Assembly (NCBI RefSeq): GCF_004795015.1 | Contig: NZ_SSBI01000004.1 | Span: forward strand, 62,001 to 126,000 | From: Streptomyces sp. A1277 | Lineage (GTDB): Bacteria > Actinomycetota > Actinomycetes > Streptomycetales > Streptomycetaceae | Direction of reading: 5' to 3' | Length of the DNA stretch: 64,000 bases | Part shown: positions 9,799 to 18,971 of the stretch, in pieces | Numbering within the stretch: the first letter of the stretch is position 1 | How the letters are laid out: each line of letters starts with the position of its first letter | Position numbers and translations under genes: made by a program | The notes under the pieces: model-generated | The model's input: the letters and a program-made list of their open reading frames with translations, nothing else | Databases searched by the model: none | What the model was told of the DNA's origin: nothing

Positions 9799-11685
9799 AT
9801 GTCCGAAGAACCGTCAGATTCATCTCGGCCCAAGTCCGCGCCGGCCGCGTCCGCAGCGCCCCGGCCCGGGCCGGCCGCGTCCGGGCCGGCACCGTCCGAA
9901 GCCGGGACACCCGCGCAGGCGTCCGGGGCGTCCGACACATCCGAGCCAGGGGCCGAGCAGGCCGAGCAGGCCGAGCAGGCCGAGCAGGCCGAGCAGGCCG
10001 AGCAGGCCGAGGGGCGGATACCCGCGCCCGCCGTGACACCGGCGGGCTCCGCCGAACACGGCACGGGACAGGGCGGCGCCCCGGAGCCGCCGAAGGTGCC
10101 TGCCTATGCGCAGCAGCGGCCGGGACAGCTCACTCGGACCAACCCGTGGGGCAAGCCCCCGCCCTCGGCGGTCTCCCGCCTCCGCTCGGTGAAGCCCGGA
10201 CCCGTCCACACCGGCACCCTCTGGGCGGTCCTCGCCACCGCACTGCTCAGCACGGTCCTGCTGGGCGACGGCATCGGCCTGAACGTGCTCATCGTCGCGC
10301 TGCCCGCGGCGGCCGGGGCGTACATCGCCGCCCGGGCGGCCGGTCGCCGGCTGCGTCCGTGGAGCGTCGCGTGGGGGACCGGTGGACTGGCCCTGCTGGT
10401 CGTCCCGGCGCTCCGGGACGCGGGCTGGCCGACGTTCCTCGCTCTCGTGTCCGCTCTGGCGCTCGGCTCGCTGGCGCTGCACGGCAGCCGCAGCTGGCTC
10501 GGCGTGTTCCTCGGCTCGCTCGGTGTGTTCACCTCCGTCTTCGAGTCGCTGGGCTGGGGCGCCCGGGGTGTGCGCGAGCGCATGTCGGGGTCCCGGGGCC
10601 GGTTCGGCGTCGTCTTCCGGTCCGCGGCCGTGGCCGTCGTCCTGCTCGTCGTGTTCGGGGCGCTCTTCGCGAGCGCCGACGCGGCCTTCGCCGACCTGCT
10701 CGGCAGCCTGACCCCCGATGTGTCGGTCGGCGACAGCCCGTGGCGGATCTTCCTGGGCGTGATCGGCCTGGTCGGCGCCCTCGCCGCCGCGTACACCGCC
10801 GCGGCCCCGGTCCGCTGGGACAGGGCGACCGTACGCCCGGGCAAGGCGCGCGGGCGGCTGGAATGGGCCCTGCCGCTGGTCGTCCTGAACCTGCTCTTCG
10901 CCGTCTTCCTCGCCATTCAGCTCACGGTGCTGCTCGGCGGATACGACAAGGTGATGACCGAGACCGACCTCAGCTACTCCGAGTACGCCCGCCAGGGCTT
11001 CTGGCAGCTGCTCTGGGCCACGGTGCTCACGCTCGGGGTCATCGCGCTCGCCCTGCGCTGGGCCCCTCGCGGCGGCGCCCGCGACCGTACGCTCGTACGC
11101 GGCGTGCTCGGCACGCTGTGCCTGCTCACACTCGTCGTGGTGGCCTCCGCGCTGCGGCGCATGGACCTCTACGTCGACGCGTACGGCCTGACCCGGCTGC
11201 GCATCTCGGTGGCCGCGGTGGAACTGTGGTTCGGCGTGATCCTCGTACTGATCATGGCGGCCGGGGTGTTCGGCCCACGGCTGCTGCCGCGCGCCGTCGC
11301 GGCGAGCGCGGCCGTCGGCGTACTGGCCTTCGGGCTCGTCTCGCCCGACGGCCTGATCGCCGAACAGAACGTCCAGCGCTACCGCAATGACCACTCCATC
11401 GACATCGAGTACCTCAAGGGGCTGTCGGCCGATGCCGTACCCGCCCTCGACACCCTGCCGGAACCCTTGCGCTCCTGTGCGCTGGCGGACATCCAGCGGG
11501 GACTGCGGGGCTCGGACGAGCCCTGGTACGCGACGAGCTGGGGGGAGAAGCGCGCCCGGGACATCCTCGGCGACTGGGACCCCGGCTACCGCACACTCGA
11601 GTGCCGGGGCCTGGGATCGGGCGACAACGGCGACGAGCGCGACACCGGGACGGACGACCCGTACGACCCCTACGACCCGTACTGA
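9799..11685 (+). CDS. DUF4173 (DUF4153-like) membrane protein
   Basis: The 628-residue protein has a low-complexity cytoplasmic head (about residues 1-115, rich in Ala, Pro, Ser and Glu) followed by roughly a dozen membrane segments and a short soluble tail. The family signature is seen in LSYSEYARQGFWQLLWA and LYVDAYGLTRLRI. Function is unknown. The head contains six perfect copies of Ala-Glu-Gln, and the tail ends in repeats of DPY. The ATG start follows GGGGAGGGG; a GTG 15 bases upstream is possible. The exporter gene converges on it. Confidence 0.8.
   Translation: MSEEPSDSSRPKSAPAASAAPRPGPAASGPAPSEAGTPAQASGASDTSEPGAEQAEQAEQAEQAEQAEQAEGRIPAPAVTPAGSAEHGTGQGGAPEPPKVPAYAQQRPGQLTRTNPWGKPPPSAVSRLRSVKPGPVHTGTLWAVLATALLSTVLLGDGIGLNVLIVALPAAAGAYIAARAAGRRLRPWSVAWGTGGLALLVVPALRDAGWPTFLALVSALALGSLALHGSRSWLGVFLGSLGVFTSVFESLGWGARGVRERMSGSRGRFGVVFRSAAVAVVLLVVFGALFASADAAFADLLGSLTPDVSVGDSPWRIFLGVIGLVGALAAAYTAAAPVRWDRATVRPGKARGRLEWALPLVVLNLLFAVFLAIQLTVLLGGYDKVMTETDLSYSEYARQGFWQLLWATVLTLGVIALALRWAPRGGARDRTLVRGVLGTLCLLTLVVVASALRRMDLYVDAYGLTRLRISVAAVELWFGVILVLIMAAGVFGPRLLPRAVAASAAVGVLAFGLVSPDGLIAEQNVQRYRNDHSIDIEYLKGLSADAVPALDTLPEPLRSCALADIQRGLRGSDEPWYATSWGEKRARDILGDWDPGYRTLECRGLGSGDNGDERDTGTDDPYDPYDPY
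9952..10005 (+). repeat. 9-base tandem repeat coding for (AEQ)6
   Basis: Six perfect copies of GCCGAGCAG stand in tandem, followed by an imperfect seventh. They encode Ala-Glu-Gln units in the cytoplasmic head of the DUF4173 protein. The perfect identity suggests recent slippage. Confidence 0.95.
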
Positions 11686-11739
11686 TCCATTCCATAGGCA
11701 CCTCGCGTCACCGGCCTCCCGTGCGGGCACGCCGCACGT

Positions 11740-11767
11740 GCGGGCCGTCCCCTCGGGGGCGGCCCGC
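11740..11767. terminator. terminator between DUF4173 gene and exporter gene
   Basis: The arms GCGGGCCGTCCCC and GGGGGCGGCCCGC (one G-T pair) form a strong hairpin in the 147-base gap between convergent genes. Confidence 0.65.
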
Positions 11768-11832
11768 AACCGGCATCGCGACCGCGCGTGCCAGGCGTCG
11801 TGAGGCAGAGAGGAGTTTGAAGACAACAGGCT

Positions 11833-13380
11833 CTAGGCCGCCGGCCCCCCGGCCTTGCCGCTCAGCGCGTCCAGGTCGCTCTTGCGCACCCGGATGACCA
11901 GCAGCGCGGTCAGCAGGGCGAGGCCGGCCATGGCCACCGCCGCGAGGAACGCGGTGGATATGCCCTCGGCGAGCACCGCGTGACCCCAGCTCCCGGGCAG
12001 TTCCCGTGTCTTGGCGAACTGCGCCTTCTGCTCCGCAGATGCCTGCGCCAGGAACTTCGGCACCTGCTTCTCGGCCTCGCTGCGGCCGGCCGTGCCGAAC
12101 ACCGTGACCAGGATGGACAGACCCAGCGAACCGCCCACCTGCTGGCTCGCGTTGAGCAGGCTGGAGGCGGCACCCGCCTCGTGCTGCGCCACTCCGGAGA
12201 CCGCGGTCAGCGTGAGTGTCACGAAGTTCAGCCCCATGCCGAAGCCGAACACGAGCATCGGGCCGAGGACTCCGGCCGGGTAGGAGCTGTCGGAGGAGAT
12301 GAACGTGAGCCAGAACACGCCGAGGCCGGCGAGCGCCGAACCCGTGACCATGAACGGCTTCGGCCCGAGGACCGGGAGGAACCGCTGCGAGAGCCCGGCT
12401 CCCATGATGATCGCGACGGTCACGGGCAGGAAGGCCAGGCCGGACTCGATGGGGCTGTAGGCCAGGACGTTCTGCACGAACAGCACGATGAAGAAGAACA
12501 TGCCGAACATGGCCGCGGCCAGGCTGAGCATGATCACGTACGTCCCCGAGCGGTTGCGGTCGGCGAACATCCGCAGGGGGGTGATCGGCTCCTTGGCCTT
12601 CATCTCCACGAGCACGAAGGCGGCGAGCAGAACCAGCGCGGCACCGAACGACGCCAGGGTGAGCGAGTCCCGCCAGCCCTCCTCGGACGCCCGGATGAAC
12701 CCGTACACCAGCGAGGCCATGCCGAGCGTCGAGGTCAGGGCGCCGGATATGTCGAAGCGGCCCGGATGCCTCTCGGACTCGTTGATGTACATCGGAGCCA
12801 GGACGGCGATCAGCACACCGATCGGCACGTTGACGAAGAAGACCCAGCGCCAGTCGAGCCATTCGGTGAGCATCCCGCCCGCCAGCAGGCCGATCGCGCC
12901 ACCGCCCGCGGACACCGCGGCGAAGACGCCGAAGGCGCGGTTGCGCTCGGGGCCTTCGGGGAAGGTGGTGGTGATCAGCGCGAGGGAGGTCGGTGAGGCG
13001 ATGGCGCCGCCGATGCCCTGGAGCGCGCGGGCGGTGAGCAACTGCCAGGGCTCCTGGGCGAATCCGCCCAACAGCGAGGCGAGGGTGAAGATCAGGATGC
13101 CGGCCATGAACACGCGGCGCCGGCCGAGGACGTCTCCGGCCCGGCCGCCGAGCAGCAGCAGCCCGCCGAAGGTGAGCGTGTAGGCGCTGAGGACCCAGGA
13201 CAGATCCGTGGTCGAAAAACGCAGGGCTTCCTGGATGTGCGGGAGGGCGATGTTGACGATTGTGGAGTCGAGCACAACCATCAACTGGCAGGCGGCGATG
13301 ACGGCCAGGGCGATCCCCGGTCGGCCCTGCCGGCGCGCCGCTCCCGGCGCACTCGGTGCGTCTAACTGAGAGGTGGTCAC
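11833..13380 (-). CDS. DHA2-type MFS drug exporter (14 membrane segments)
   Basis: The 515-residue protein is a proton-driven multidrug exporter of the EmrB/QacA (DHA2) group. The family mark VVLDSTIVNIALPHIQ lies in the first membrane segment, LGGRAGDVLGRRR is motif A, and hydrophobic segments continue to about residue 500, enough for 14 passes. It starts with GTG. It is divergent from a TetR gene with two palindromes in between, so it is very probably repressed by that protein and induced by its ligand. The substrate cannot be told from sequence. Confidence 0.92.
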   Translation of the reverse strand: MTTSQLDAPSAPGAARRQGRPGIALAVIAACQLMVVLDSTIVNIALPHIQEALRFSTTDLSWVLSAYTLTFGGLLLLGGRAGDVLGRRRVFMAGILIFTLASLLGGFAQEPWQLLTARALQGIGGAIASPTSLALITTTFPEGPERNRAFGVFAAVSAGGGAIGLLAGGMLTEWLDWRWVFFVNVPIGVLIAVLAPMYINESERHPGRFDISGALTSTLGMASLVYGFIRASEEGWRDSLTLASFGAALVLLAAFVLVEMKAKEPITPLRMFADRNRSGTYVIMLSLAAAMFGMFFFIVLFVQNVLAYSPIESGLAFLPVTVAIIMGAGLSQRFLPVLGPKPFMVTGSALAGLGVFWLTFISSDSSYPAGVLGPMLVFGFGMGLNFVTLTLTAVSGVAQHEAGAASSLLNASQQVGGSLGLSILVTVFGTAGRSEAEKQVPKFLAQASAEQKAQFAKTRELPGSWGHAVLAEGISTAFLAAVAMAGLALLTALLVIRVRKSDLDALSGKAGGPAA

Positions 13381-13403
13381 TGGAAGTCCCCCACAAGTGA
13401 ATT

Positions 13404-13423
13404 AGTGAACGGTTCCGTTCACT
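13404..13423. promoter_or_regulatory. TetR operator 1 (exporter side)
   Basis: The arms AGTGAACGG and CCGTTCACT are separated by TT. The site is 24 bases upstream of the exporter start and shares the half-site GTGAACG with operator 2. Confidence 0.85.
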
Positions 13424-13450
13424 GTGCCGTCGACATTAGTGAGTCCCCTC

Positions 13451-13472
13451 CAGTGAACGCAAGCGTTCACTG
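13451..13472. promoter_or_regulatory. TetR operator 2 (perfect 10-base arms)
   Basis: The arms CAGTGAACGC and GCGTTCACTG flank AA. The half-site matches operator 1, and the centres lie 48 bases apart. The pair sits in the shared exporter/TetR control region. Confidence 0.88.
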
Positions 13473-13619
13473 GATCCGTCGTTGCCGGTTCCGCCCGGAA
13501 CCGCCGTCCCGGCCGGGAACTGCTCTGTCCCGTGCCGCCCACCGCCCCAGTACCTGCCGACTCCCAACCACCGGCAGGTTCGCAGGGGCGAACCCCACCT
13601 GTTCGATGGAGAGAAGCTC

Positions 13620-14246
13620 ATGGCTACTTCGCGATCGGCTGCCGCCGCCCGGCAGCCGGTGGTGCCCCTTCGCCGCCGGGGGTCCGTGCTGGAACGCGCG
13701 ATCCTCGAAGCGGCACTGGAAGCACTCAGTACGGTCGGCTGGAACGGGCTGACGATGGAAGGGGTCGCCGCCGGTGCGCAGACGGGCAAGGCCGCCATCT
13801 ACCGCCGCTGGTCCTCCAAGGAGGAGCTGGTCGCCGAGGCGCTGCGCACCGCGCTGCCGGCGCTGGGCCGGGCGCCCGACTCGGGCAACGTCCGCGACGA
13901 TCTCTACCAGCTGTGCCGTGCCATGCGCGACGCGATGCTCTCCACGTCCGGCTCCGCCCTGCGCTCGGTCATTCACGAATGCGACGGGGGTGCGGCGGAG
14001 CGCTTCCAGTCGGTGATCCTCAACGGTGTGATCCGGCCCTCGACCGATCTCATCAGGGAAGTGGTGAGCCGGGGGGTCGAACGCGGCGAGGTGCGCGCCG
14101 GCGCCCTGCGGGAGCTGGCCTTCGACGTCATCCCGGCGATGATGATGTACCGCACCAAGGTGTGCGGCAGCGAGTGGGACGACCAGGAGATCGAGGCGCT
14201 GATCGACCAGGTCGCGGTCCCGTTCTTCCGCTCCGACCCCTCCTGA
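13620..14246 (+). CDS. TetR-family repressor of the adjacent exporter
   Basis: The 208-residue protein has a TetR helix-turn-helix at about residues 25-70 ([20 protein letters not shown], then [16 protein letters not shown]) and a ligand-binding carboxy domain with the TetR_C-type pattern ([10 protein letters not shown]). The ATG follows GGAGAGAAG; the longer open frame upstream would run through the operators. It is divergent from the exporter gene, and two matching palindromes lie between the two genes, so it most likely represses both the exporter and itself. Confidence 0.92.
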   Translation: MATSRSAAAARQPVVPLRRRGSVLERAILEAALEALSTVGWNGLTMEGVAAGAQTGKAAIYRRWSSKEELVAEALRTALPALGRAPDSGNVRDDLYQLCRAMRDAMLSTSGSALRSVIHECDGGAAERFQSVILNGVIRPSTDLIREVVSRGVERGEVRAGALRELAFDVIPAMMMYRTKVCGSEWDDQEIEALIDQVAVPFFRSDPS

Positions 14247-14362
14247 GGGCGCCGCCTCCCCTTCTGCGGCGGCCCGCCCGGCGTCACGGCGCCGGTGCGG
14301 GCGGCCGAGGGGCGCCCCCGGGGTGTTCCCGGCGTTCCCTTCGGCGTACGCTGACAGACGCC

Positions 14363-15073
14363 ATGCCGTACGAACCACCCACGCACACCGTCGAGCGCTC
14401 ACTGCGCGCCACCACCGGTGCCAAGATCGTCGCCGGTGTCGACGAGGTCGGACGCGGAGCGTGGGCGGGGCCCGTCACCGTGTGCGCCGCGGTCACCGGT
14501 CTTCGCAAGGCTCCCGCCGGACTCACCGACTCCAAGCTGATCAGCCCGAAGCGCCGCGCGGAGCTCGCGCCGCTGCTGGAGAGCTGGGTCACCGCCTACG
14601 GGCTCGGCGACGCCTCGCCGCAGGAGATCGACGAGCTCGGGATGACCGCCGCGCTCCGGCTCGCCGCCGTGCGCGCCCTGGAGGCGCTGCCGGTACGCCC
14701 CGACGCGGTGATCCTGGACGGCAAGCACGACTACCTGGGCACCCCCTGGCAGGTCCGTACCGTGATCAAGGGCGACCAGTCCTGCATCGCGGTGGCGGCG
14801 GCCTCGGTGATCGCGAAGGTCCGCCGGGACGCCATGATGGCCGAACTCGGCGCGGAGACCGCCGAGTACGCGGACTTCGCGTTCGACGCCAACGCCGGTT
14901 ACCCGTCCCCCGTGCACAGGGCCGCACTCGAGGAACGTGGGCCCACCGCCCACCACCGTCTCTCGTGGTCCTATCTCGACGCGCTGCCCAGGTGGCAGCA
15001 CCTGAAGAAGGTCCGTTTCTCCGCCGAGGCGGCCGCACTGGAAAGCGGGGGCCAGCTCGGCTTCGACTTCTGA
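14363..15073 (+). CDS. rnhB: ribonuclease HII
   Basis: RNase HII cuts RNA in RNA-DNA hybrids and starts removal of misplaced ribonucleotides from DNA. The 236-residue product shows the DEXGRG motif ([14 protein letters not shown], about residues 24-37) with the first acidic pair, the third acidic residue in [10 protein letters not shown], and [18 protein letters not shown]. The DSKLIS segment is also standard. The ATG has only a weak upstream ribosome site. The length is usual for the family. Confidence 0.95.
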   Translation: MPYEPPTHTVERSLRATTGAKIVAGVDEVGRGAWAGPVTVCAAVTGLRKAPAGLTDSKLISPKRRAELAPLLESWVTAYGLGDASPQEIDELGMTAALRLAAVRALEALPVRPDAVILDGKHDYLGTPWQVRTVIKGDQSCIAVAAASVIAKVRRDAMMAELGAETAEYADFAFDANAGYPSPVHRAALEERGPTAHHRLSWSYLDALPRWQHLKKVRFSAEAAALESGGQLGFDF

Positions 15074-15133
15074 TCGCGCACATGTGCCCACCCGCCGATG
15101 CCCGACGCGTCGGCGTTTGATAGACAACCACCC

Positions 15134-15751
15134 ATGCCTCTCATCCCCGAGGAGCCTCAGATTCACGAGAGCGCCCAGGGTCCCCGCGCCACTCCGGCCA
15201 CCGGCCGCGCCGCGTCGACCCCTCGTCCCGTACCCGGGCCGCGTACAGCGGCCATGCCGCGCCCCGGTCGTCCGGGTCCCGGCCCGCGGCCTGCGCCCCC
15301 GGCGCAGCGCCAGCACTCCACCTCCGGCCGTCCCCAGGCGGCGCGGCCGGAGAATCGTTCCGCACCGCAGCTCCAGGTGATCCCGGCATCGGCCGACGGC
15401 GCACTCGACGCCGCCGACGAGGCAGTGGACCTGCTGCTCGACTCGGGCCGTGCGCCCGGCGACATCCTGGTGCTGACCACGGGCGGCCAGCACCCGTGGG
15501 CGACGCACGAGCTGTCCTTCGGCGAGGCCGCCTACTGGGCCCAGCACGAAGCGGGCGACGACGTCTTCTTCGCCGCTGCGGCCGCCGCGGCGCGGGTCAA
15601 GCCCCGGCCCGTGGTGATCGTCGCGGTCAACGGGCCGGTCGACGACGTGGCCACGCGCGCGCTGACCACGGCCCGCGAGCGTGCCGGCGTGCTGCTGATC
15701 GTCTGCGGTGACCCGCAGCGGATCAACACCGCGCTCGGCGCAGGCGTCTGA
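15134..15751 (+). CDS. conserved protein with an orphan helicase-like carboxy domain
   Basis: The 205-residue protein has a disordered amino half (about residues 1-75, rich in Pro, Ala and Arg) and a folded carboxy half. The carboxy half (DILVLTTG, HPWATHELSFGEAAYW, DDVFFAA, PVVIVAVNG, ALTTARERAGVLLIVCGDP) resembles the last motor segment of UvrD-like helicases found in actinobacteria, where a VLT motif and a closing L-T-R-A-R motif occur. No Walker A or DEAD-type box is present, so it cannot be a helicase by itself. The similarity is judged by eye. It follows rnhB by 60 bases. Confidence 0.55.
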   Translation: MPLIPEEPQIHESAQGPRATPATGRAASTPRPVPGPRTAAMPRPGRPGPGPRPAPPAQRQHSTSGRPQAARPENRSAPQLQVIPASADGALDAADEAVDLLLDSGRAPGDILVLTTGGQHPWATHELSFGEAAYWAQHEAGDDVFFAAAAAAARVKPRPVVIVAVNGPVDDVATRALTTARERAGVLLIVCGDPQRINTALGAGV

Positions 15752-15762
15752 GCCGTAGCTCC

Positions 15763-15810
15763 AGCCGGGTCGCCAGGGGGCCGGCCGCCCGGCCCCCTGG
15801 CGACCCGGCT
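15763..15810. terminator. bidirectional terminator
   Basis: A perfect 20-base-pair stem (15763-15782 with 15791-15810) and an 8-base loop separate two convergent genes. Confidence 0.9.
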
Positions 15811-15841
15811 GCCCGCGAGGGCGGCCGGGCCCGGGGTGTGC

Positions 15842-16471
15842 TCAGCGAGCGGCGGAGCGGTGCAGTGCCTGCGCCGCGCCTCCGCCCGTGCGCGACGGCA
15901 CCTGATCGAGGTCGAGCGCGGTGTCGGCGAGCGCGGCGGGCTGCGAGGTGGAGTTGGGGCGACGGCCGCCCCGGCCCTCGCCCAGCACCTGCCAGCCGCC
16001 GCGGGTGAGCGTGATGTACGCGCCGCACCGCAACCCGTGCAGCGTGCAGGCATCGCGCAGCCCCCACATCCAAGCCCCGTCCTCCTCCGTCCAACGTTCG
16101 TCCCCCTCACGGCAGTAGAGCAGCACCGCGGTACGGACGGGCGTACGGCGGCGAAGGTCGTGCGGGATCACCCGGCGCAGGTGCGCCAGCAGCGAGTTCC
16201 GGAATTCCCAGCCGTCCGCGCTCACCGAGCGGCGGGCGAACGAGGCGCTGGCCGTCAGGCGTTCCTCGTGGTCCAGCACGGCCACCACGGCGGTGGCCGG
16301 GGTCGGCCGGTGCCGGGCGTGCAGCCCGCTGACCACCTCACGCGGGCTGCGCAGCAGGGGTATGCCCGCCGCCGCCCACTCGGCCGGTTCGAGCATTCTG
16401 GCAAGGCGGTTGGCGGAGTCGGTGGCTGTCGACATCGAAGTGGCTGCGGACGGAGCGAATCCGAAGGTCAC
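15842..16471 (-). CDS. conserved hypothetical protein next to recQ
   Basis: I do not recognise a named family. The soluble protein (209 residues from this start) has a leucine-rich amino part (ANRLARMLEPAEWAAAGIPLL), a basic middle (NSLLAHLRRVIPHDLRRR), a block with YCREGDERW and WMWGLRDACTLHGLRCGAY, and a Gly/Arg-rich tail. GTG was chosen because GGGAGG stands three bases before it. An ATG 36 bases further in (197 residues) is the alternative and has a poor ribosome site. It is downstream of recQ on the same strand, about 220 bases away. Confidence 0.6.
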   Translation of the reverse strand: MTFGFAPSAATSMSTATDSANRLARMLEPAEWAAAGIPLLRSPREVVSGLHARHRPTPATAVVAVLDHEERLTASASFARRSVSADGWEFRNSLLAHLRRVIPHDLRRRTPVRTAVLLYCREGDERWTEEDGAWMWGLRDACTLHGLRCGAYITLTRGGWQVLGEGRGGRRPNSTSQPAALADTALDLDQVPSRTGGGAAQALHRSAAR

Positions 16472-16689
16472 GGTCCTCCCTTCGCATACGCGCCCACGAT
16501 GCGGGCAGGGTCGGGTGAGGGCGCGCCGCGGCACAGCCCTTTCGGGCCCGCGAGAGGACCGTGCGGGGAGCGAGTCCAATTCTTCCTGGCGTATCGGCAG
16601 GCGGCAACGAGCAATTGGCGAGGCTGACGGTAATCAGCTGGAATGACACGGATATCCCTGCCCAGTCCGGCCCCGGCTGACGCCTTCTG

Positions 16690-18861
16690 TCACGCCTGAA
16701 CGGCGAGGACCAGCGGAAACACCGCTTGCGCCCCGGCCCGCCGCAACAGCCTGGCCGCCACGGCGAGCGTCCAGCCCGTGTCCGACAGATCGTCCACGAG
16801 CAGCACCGGCCCGTCTGCCGACGCGAGGGCCTCGGCGAGCTCGGGCCCCACGGCCAGCCTCTCGTGCAGCGCCCGTACCCGCTGAGCACTGTTGGTCTGC
16901 GAGATCCGGACGTCCTCGGCGCCCGGAGCAAGGCCGACGCGCCCCAGCAGCGGCATCCGCCCCACCTCGGCGATGTGCCTGCCGAGGGATTCGACGAGCT
17001 GCGGTCTGCGCTGTGAGGCCATGGTGACGACACCGACCGGCCGCGGCACCGCATCGACGGCGTCCGGGGCCCAGCCACCGGGCCCCCGGGCCCAGTCGGC
17101 CAGCACGGTCACCACCGCGGCGGCCGCATCCTCCGGCACCGGACCGTCGGGGGCCTGCGCCGCCAGCATCGGACGCAGCCTGTTGCCCCACCCGATGTCG
17201 GAGAGCCGGCCCAGCGCCCGGCCCGTCCCGGAGAGCTCTCCCGCCGGAATCCGCCCCTTGAGATCGACACCGACCGACGCCAGACCGGTCGGCCACATCT
17301 TCCGCGGCTCCACCTCCACACCCGGCCTGCCCAGCTCACCCTTCGCGGTGTCCAGCGCGGCGTCGGAGACGCTCTCGTCGAACCGCGCCCCGGCACAGTT
17401 GTCGCAGCGCCCGCACGCGGACGCCTCCTCGTCGTCCAGCTGACGGCGCAGGAACTCCATCCGGCAGCCGTCCGTCGTCGCGTAGTCGCGCATCGCCTGC
17501 TGCTCCGCCGCCCGTTGGCGGGCCACCCAGGCGTAGCGCTCGGCGTCGTAGACCCAGGGCTCACCCGTCGCGGTCCAGCCGCCCTTCACCCGCCGGACCG
17601 CCCCGTCGACGTCGAGCACCTTGAGCATGGTCTCCAGCCGGGTGCGCCGCAGGTCGACCAGGGGCTCCAGGGCGGGCAACGACAGCGGCCGGCCGGCCTG
17701 GGCGAGCACGTCGATGGTGCGCCGGACCTGCTCCTGGGGCGGGAAGGCGACCGACGCGAAGTACTGCCAGATCGCCTCGTCCTCCTTGCCCGGCAGAAGC
17801 AGCACCTCGGCGTGCTCGACACCGCGGCCCGCGCGGCCCACCTGCTGGTAGTAGGCGATGGGGGAGGAGGGCGAGCCCAGGTGCACGACGAAGCCGAGGT
17901 CGGGTTTGTCGAAGCCCATGCCGAGCGCGGAGGTCGCCACCAGCGCCTTGACCCGGTTGGCCAGCAGGTCGTCCTCCGCCTGCTGCCGTTCGGCGTTCTC
18001 CGTGCGGCCGGTGTACGAGGCGACGGTGTGCCCGCACTGACGGAGGTAGGCCGTGACCTCTTCCGCCGCCGCGACCGTCAGTGTGTAGATGATCCCCGAG
18101 CCCGGAAGCTCCTTGAGATGGTCACCGAGCCACGCCAGCCGGTGCGCGGCGTTGGGCAGCCGCAGTACACCGAGGCTCAGGCTCTCGCGGTCAAGCGGGC
18201 CCCGCAGGACGAGCGCGTCCGTACCGACGCCGGTGCCCAGCTGCTCCGCCACGTCGGCGGTCACGCGCGCATTCGCCGTGGCGGTGGTCGCGAGCACCGG
18301 CACACCGGCGGGGAGGTCGGCGAGCATGGTGCGCAGCCGCCGGTAGTCGGGGCGGAAGTCGTGACCCCAGTCGGAGATGCAGTGCGCCTCGTCGACGACG
18401 AGCAGCCCGGTCGCCGCGGCGAGCCGGGGCAGCACCTGGTCCCGGAAGTCGGGATTGTTCAGCCGCTCCGGGCTGACCAGCAGCACATCGACCTCACCGG
18501 CGGCCACTTCGGCCTGGATGGTGTCCCACTCCTCCGTATTGGACGAGTTGATCGTGCGCGCGCTGATGCCGGCCCTGGCCGCCGCCGAGACCTGGTTGCG
18601 CATCAGCGCCAGCAGCGGCGAGACGATGACGGTCGGCCCGGCGCCCCGGGCGCGCAGCAGGGAGGTCGCGACGAAATACACGGCGGACTTGCCCCATCCG
18701 GTCCGCTGGACGACCAGCGCCCTGCGCTTGTCCGCGACGAGCGCTTCGATGGCCCGCCACTGGTCCTCGCGCAGCCGGGCGGTGCCGGAGGCGTCGCCGA
18801 CGAGTCGGGCCAGTACGGAATCGGCCGAAGCCCTGAGTTCTGCGCGGTCTGCGTTGGTCAT
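16690..18861 (-). CDS. recQ: RecQ-family helicase fused to a phosphoribosyltransferase-like domain
   Basis: The 723-residue protein is a 3'-to-5' DNA helicase of the RecQ group. It has the RecQ ATPase core with Walker A (RTGWGKS, about residue 57), the RecQ version of motif II ([19 protein letters not shown], about 157), and a zinc region ([10 protein letters not shown]...CGRCDNC, about residues 465-490). After about residue 600 a separate domain follows with [12 protein letters not shown] and [13 protein letters not shown] (about 680), which looks like the PRPP-binding loop of a type I phosphoribosyltransferase (ComF-like). An ATG is preferred to a TTG 12 bases upstream. No HRDC domain is seen. 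Confidence 0.9.
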   Translation of the reverse strand: MTNADRAELRASADSVLARLVGDASGTARLREDQWRAIEALVADKRRALVVQRTGWGKSAVYFVATSLLRARGAGPTVIVSPLLALMRNQVSAAARAGISARTINSSNTEEWDTIQAEVAAGEVDVLLVSPERLNNPDFRDQVLPRLAAATGLLVVDEAHCISDWGHDFRPDYRRLRTMLADLPAGVPVLATTATANARVTADVAEQLGTGVGTDALVLRGPLDRESLSLGVLRLPNAAHRLAWLGDHLKELPGSGIIYTLTVAAAEEVTAYLRQCGHTVASYTGRTENAERQQAEDDLLANRVKALVATSALGMGFDKPDLGFVVHLGSPSSPIAYYQQVGRAGRGVEHAEVLLLPGKEDEAIWQYFASVAFPPQEQVRRTIDVLAQAGRPLSLPALEPLVDLRRTRLETMLKVLDVDGAVRRVKGGWTATGEPWVYDAERYAWVARQRAAEQQAMRDYATTDGCRMEFLRRQLDDEEASACGRCDNCAGARFDESVSDAALDTAKGELGRPGVEVEPRKMWPTGLASVGVDLKGRIPAGELSGTGRALGRLSDIGWGNRLRPMLAAQAPDGPVPEDAAAAVVTVLADWARGPGGWAPDAVDAVPRPVGVVTMASQRRPQLVESLGRHIAEVGRMPLLGRVGLAPGAEDVRISQTNSAQRVRALHERLAVGPELAEALASADGPVLLVDDLSDTGWTLAVAARLLRRAGAQAVFPLVLAVQA

Positions 18862-18912
18862 GCCCCCATGCAACCCGATGGGTCCGACAACCGCGAACGC
18901 CTAGTCACACAC

Positions 18913-18931
18913 TGTGGATAAGTTATCCACA
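18913..18931. promoter_or_regulatory. inverted pair of consensus DnaA boxes
   Basis: TGTGGATAA and TTATCCACA face each other across a single G, making a 19-base palindrome (TGTGGATAAGTTATCCACA). Each half is the E. coli consensus DnaA box; the common Streptomyces form is TTGTCCACA. It sits in the 110-base gap between divergent recQ and the DUF4192 gene, 41 bases before the latter's start. It may be a DnaA-controlled promoter or bind another dimeric factor. Confidence 0.7.
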
Positions 18932-18971
18932 GGGGGTAGCGAAGATCGGCGGACCGCGAGACGGTCGTGCC

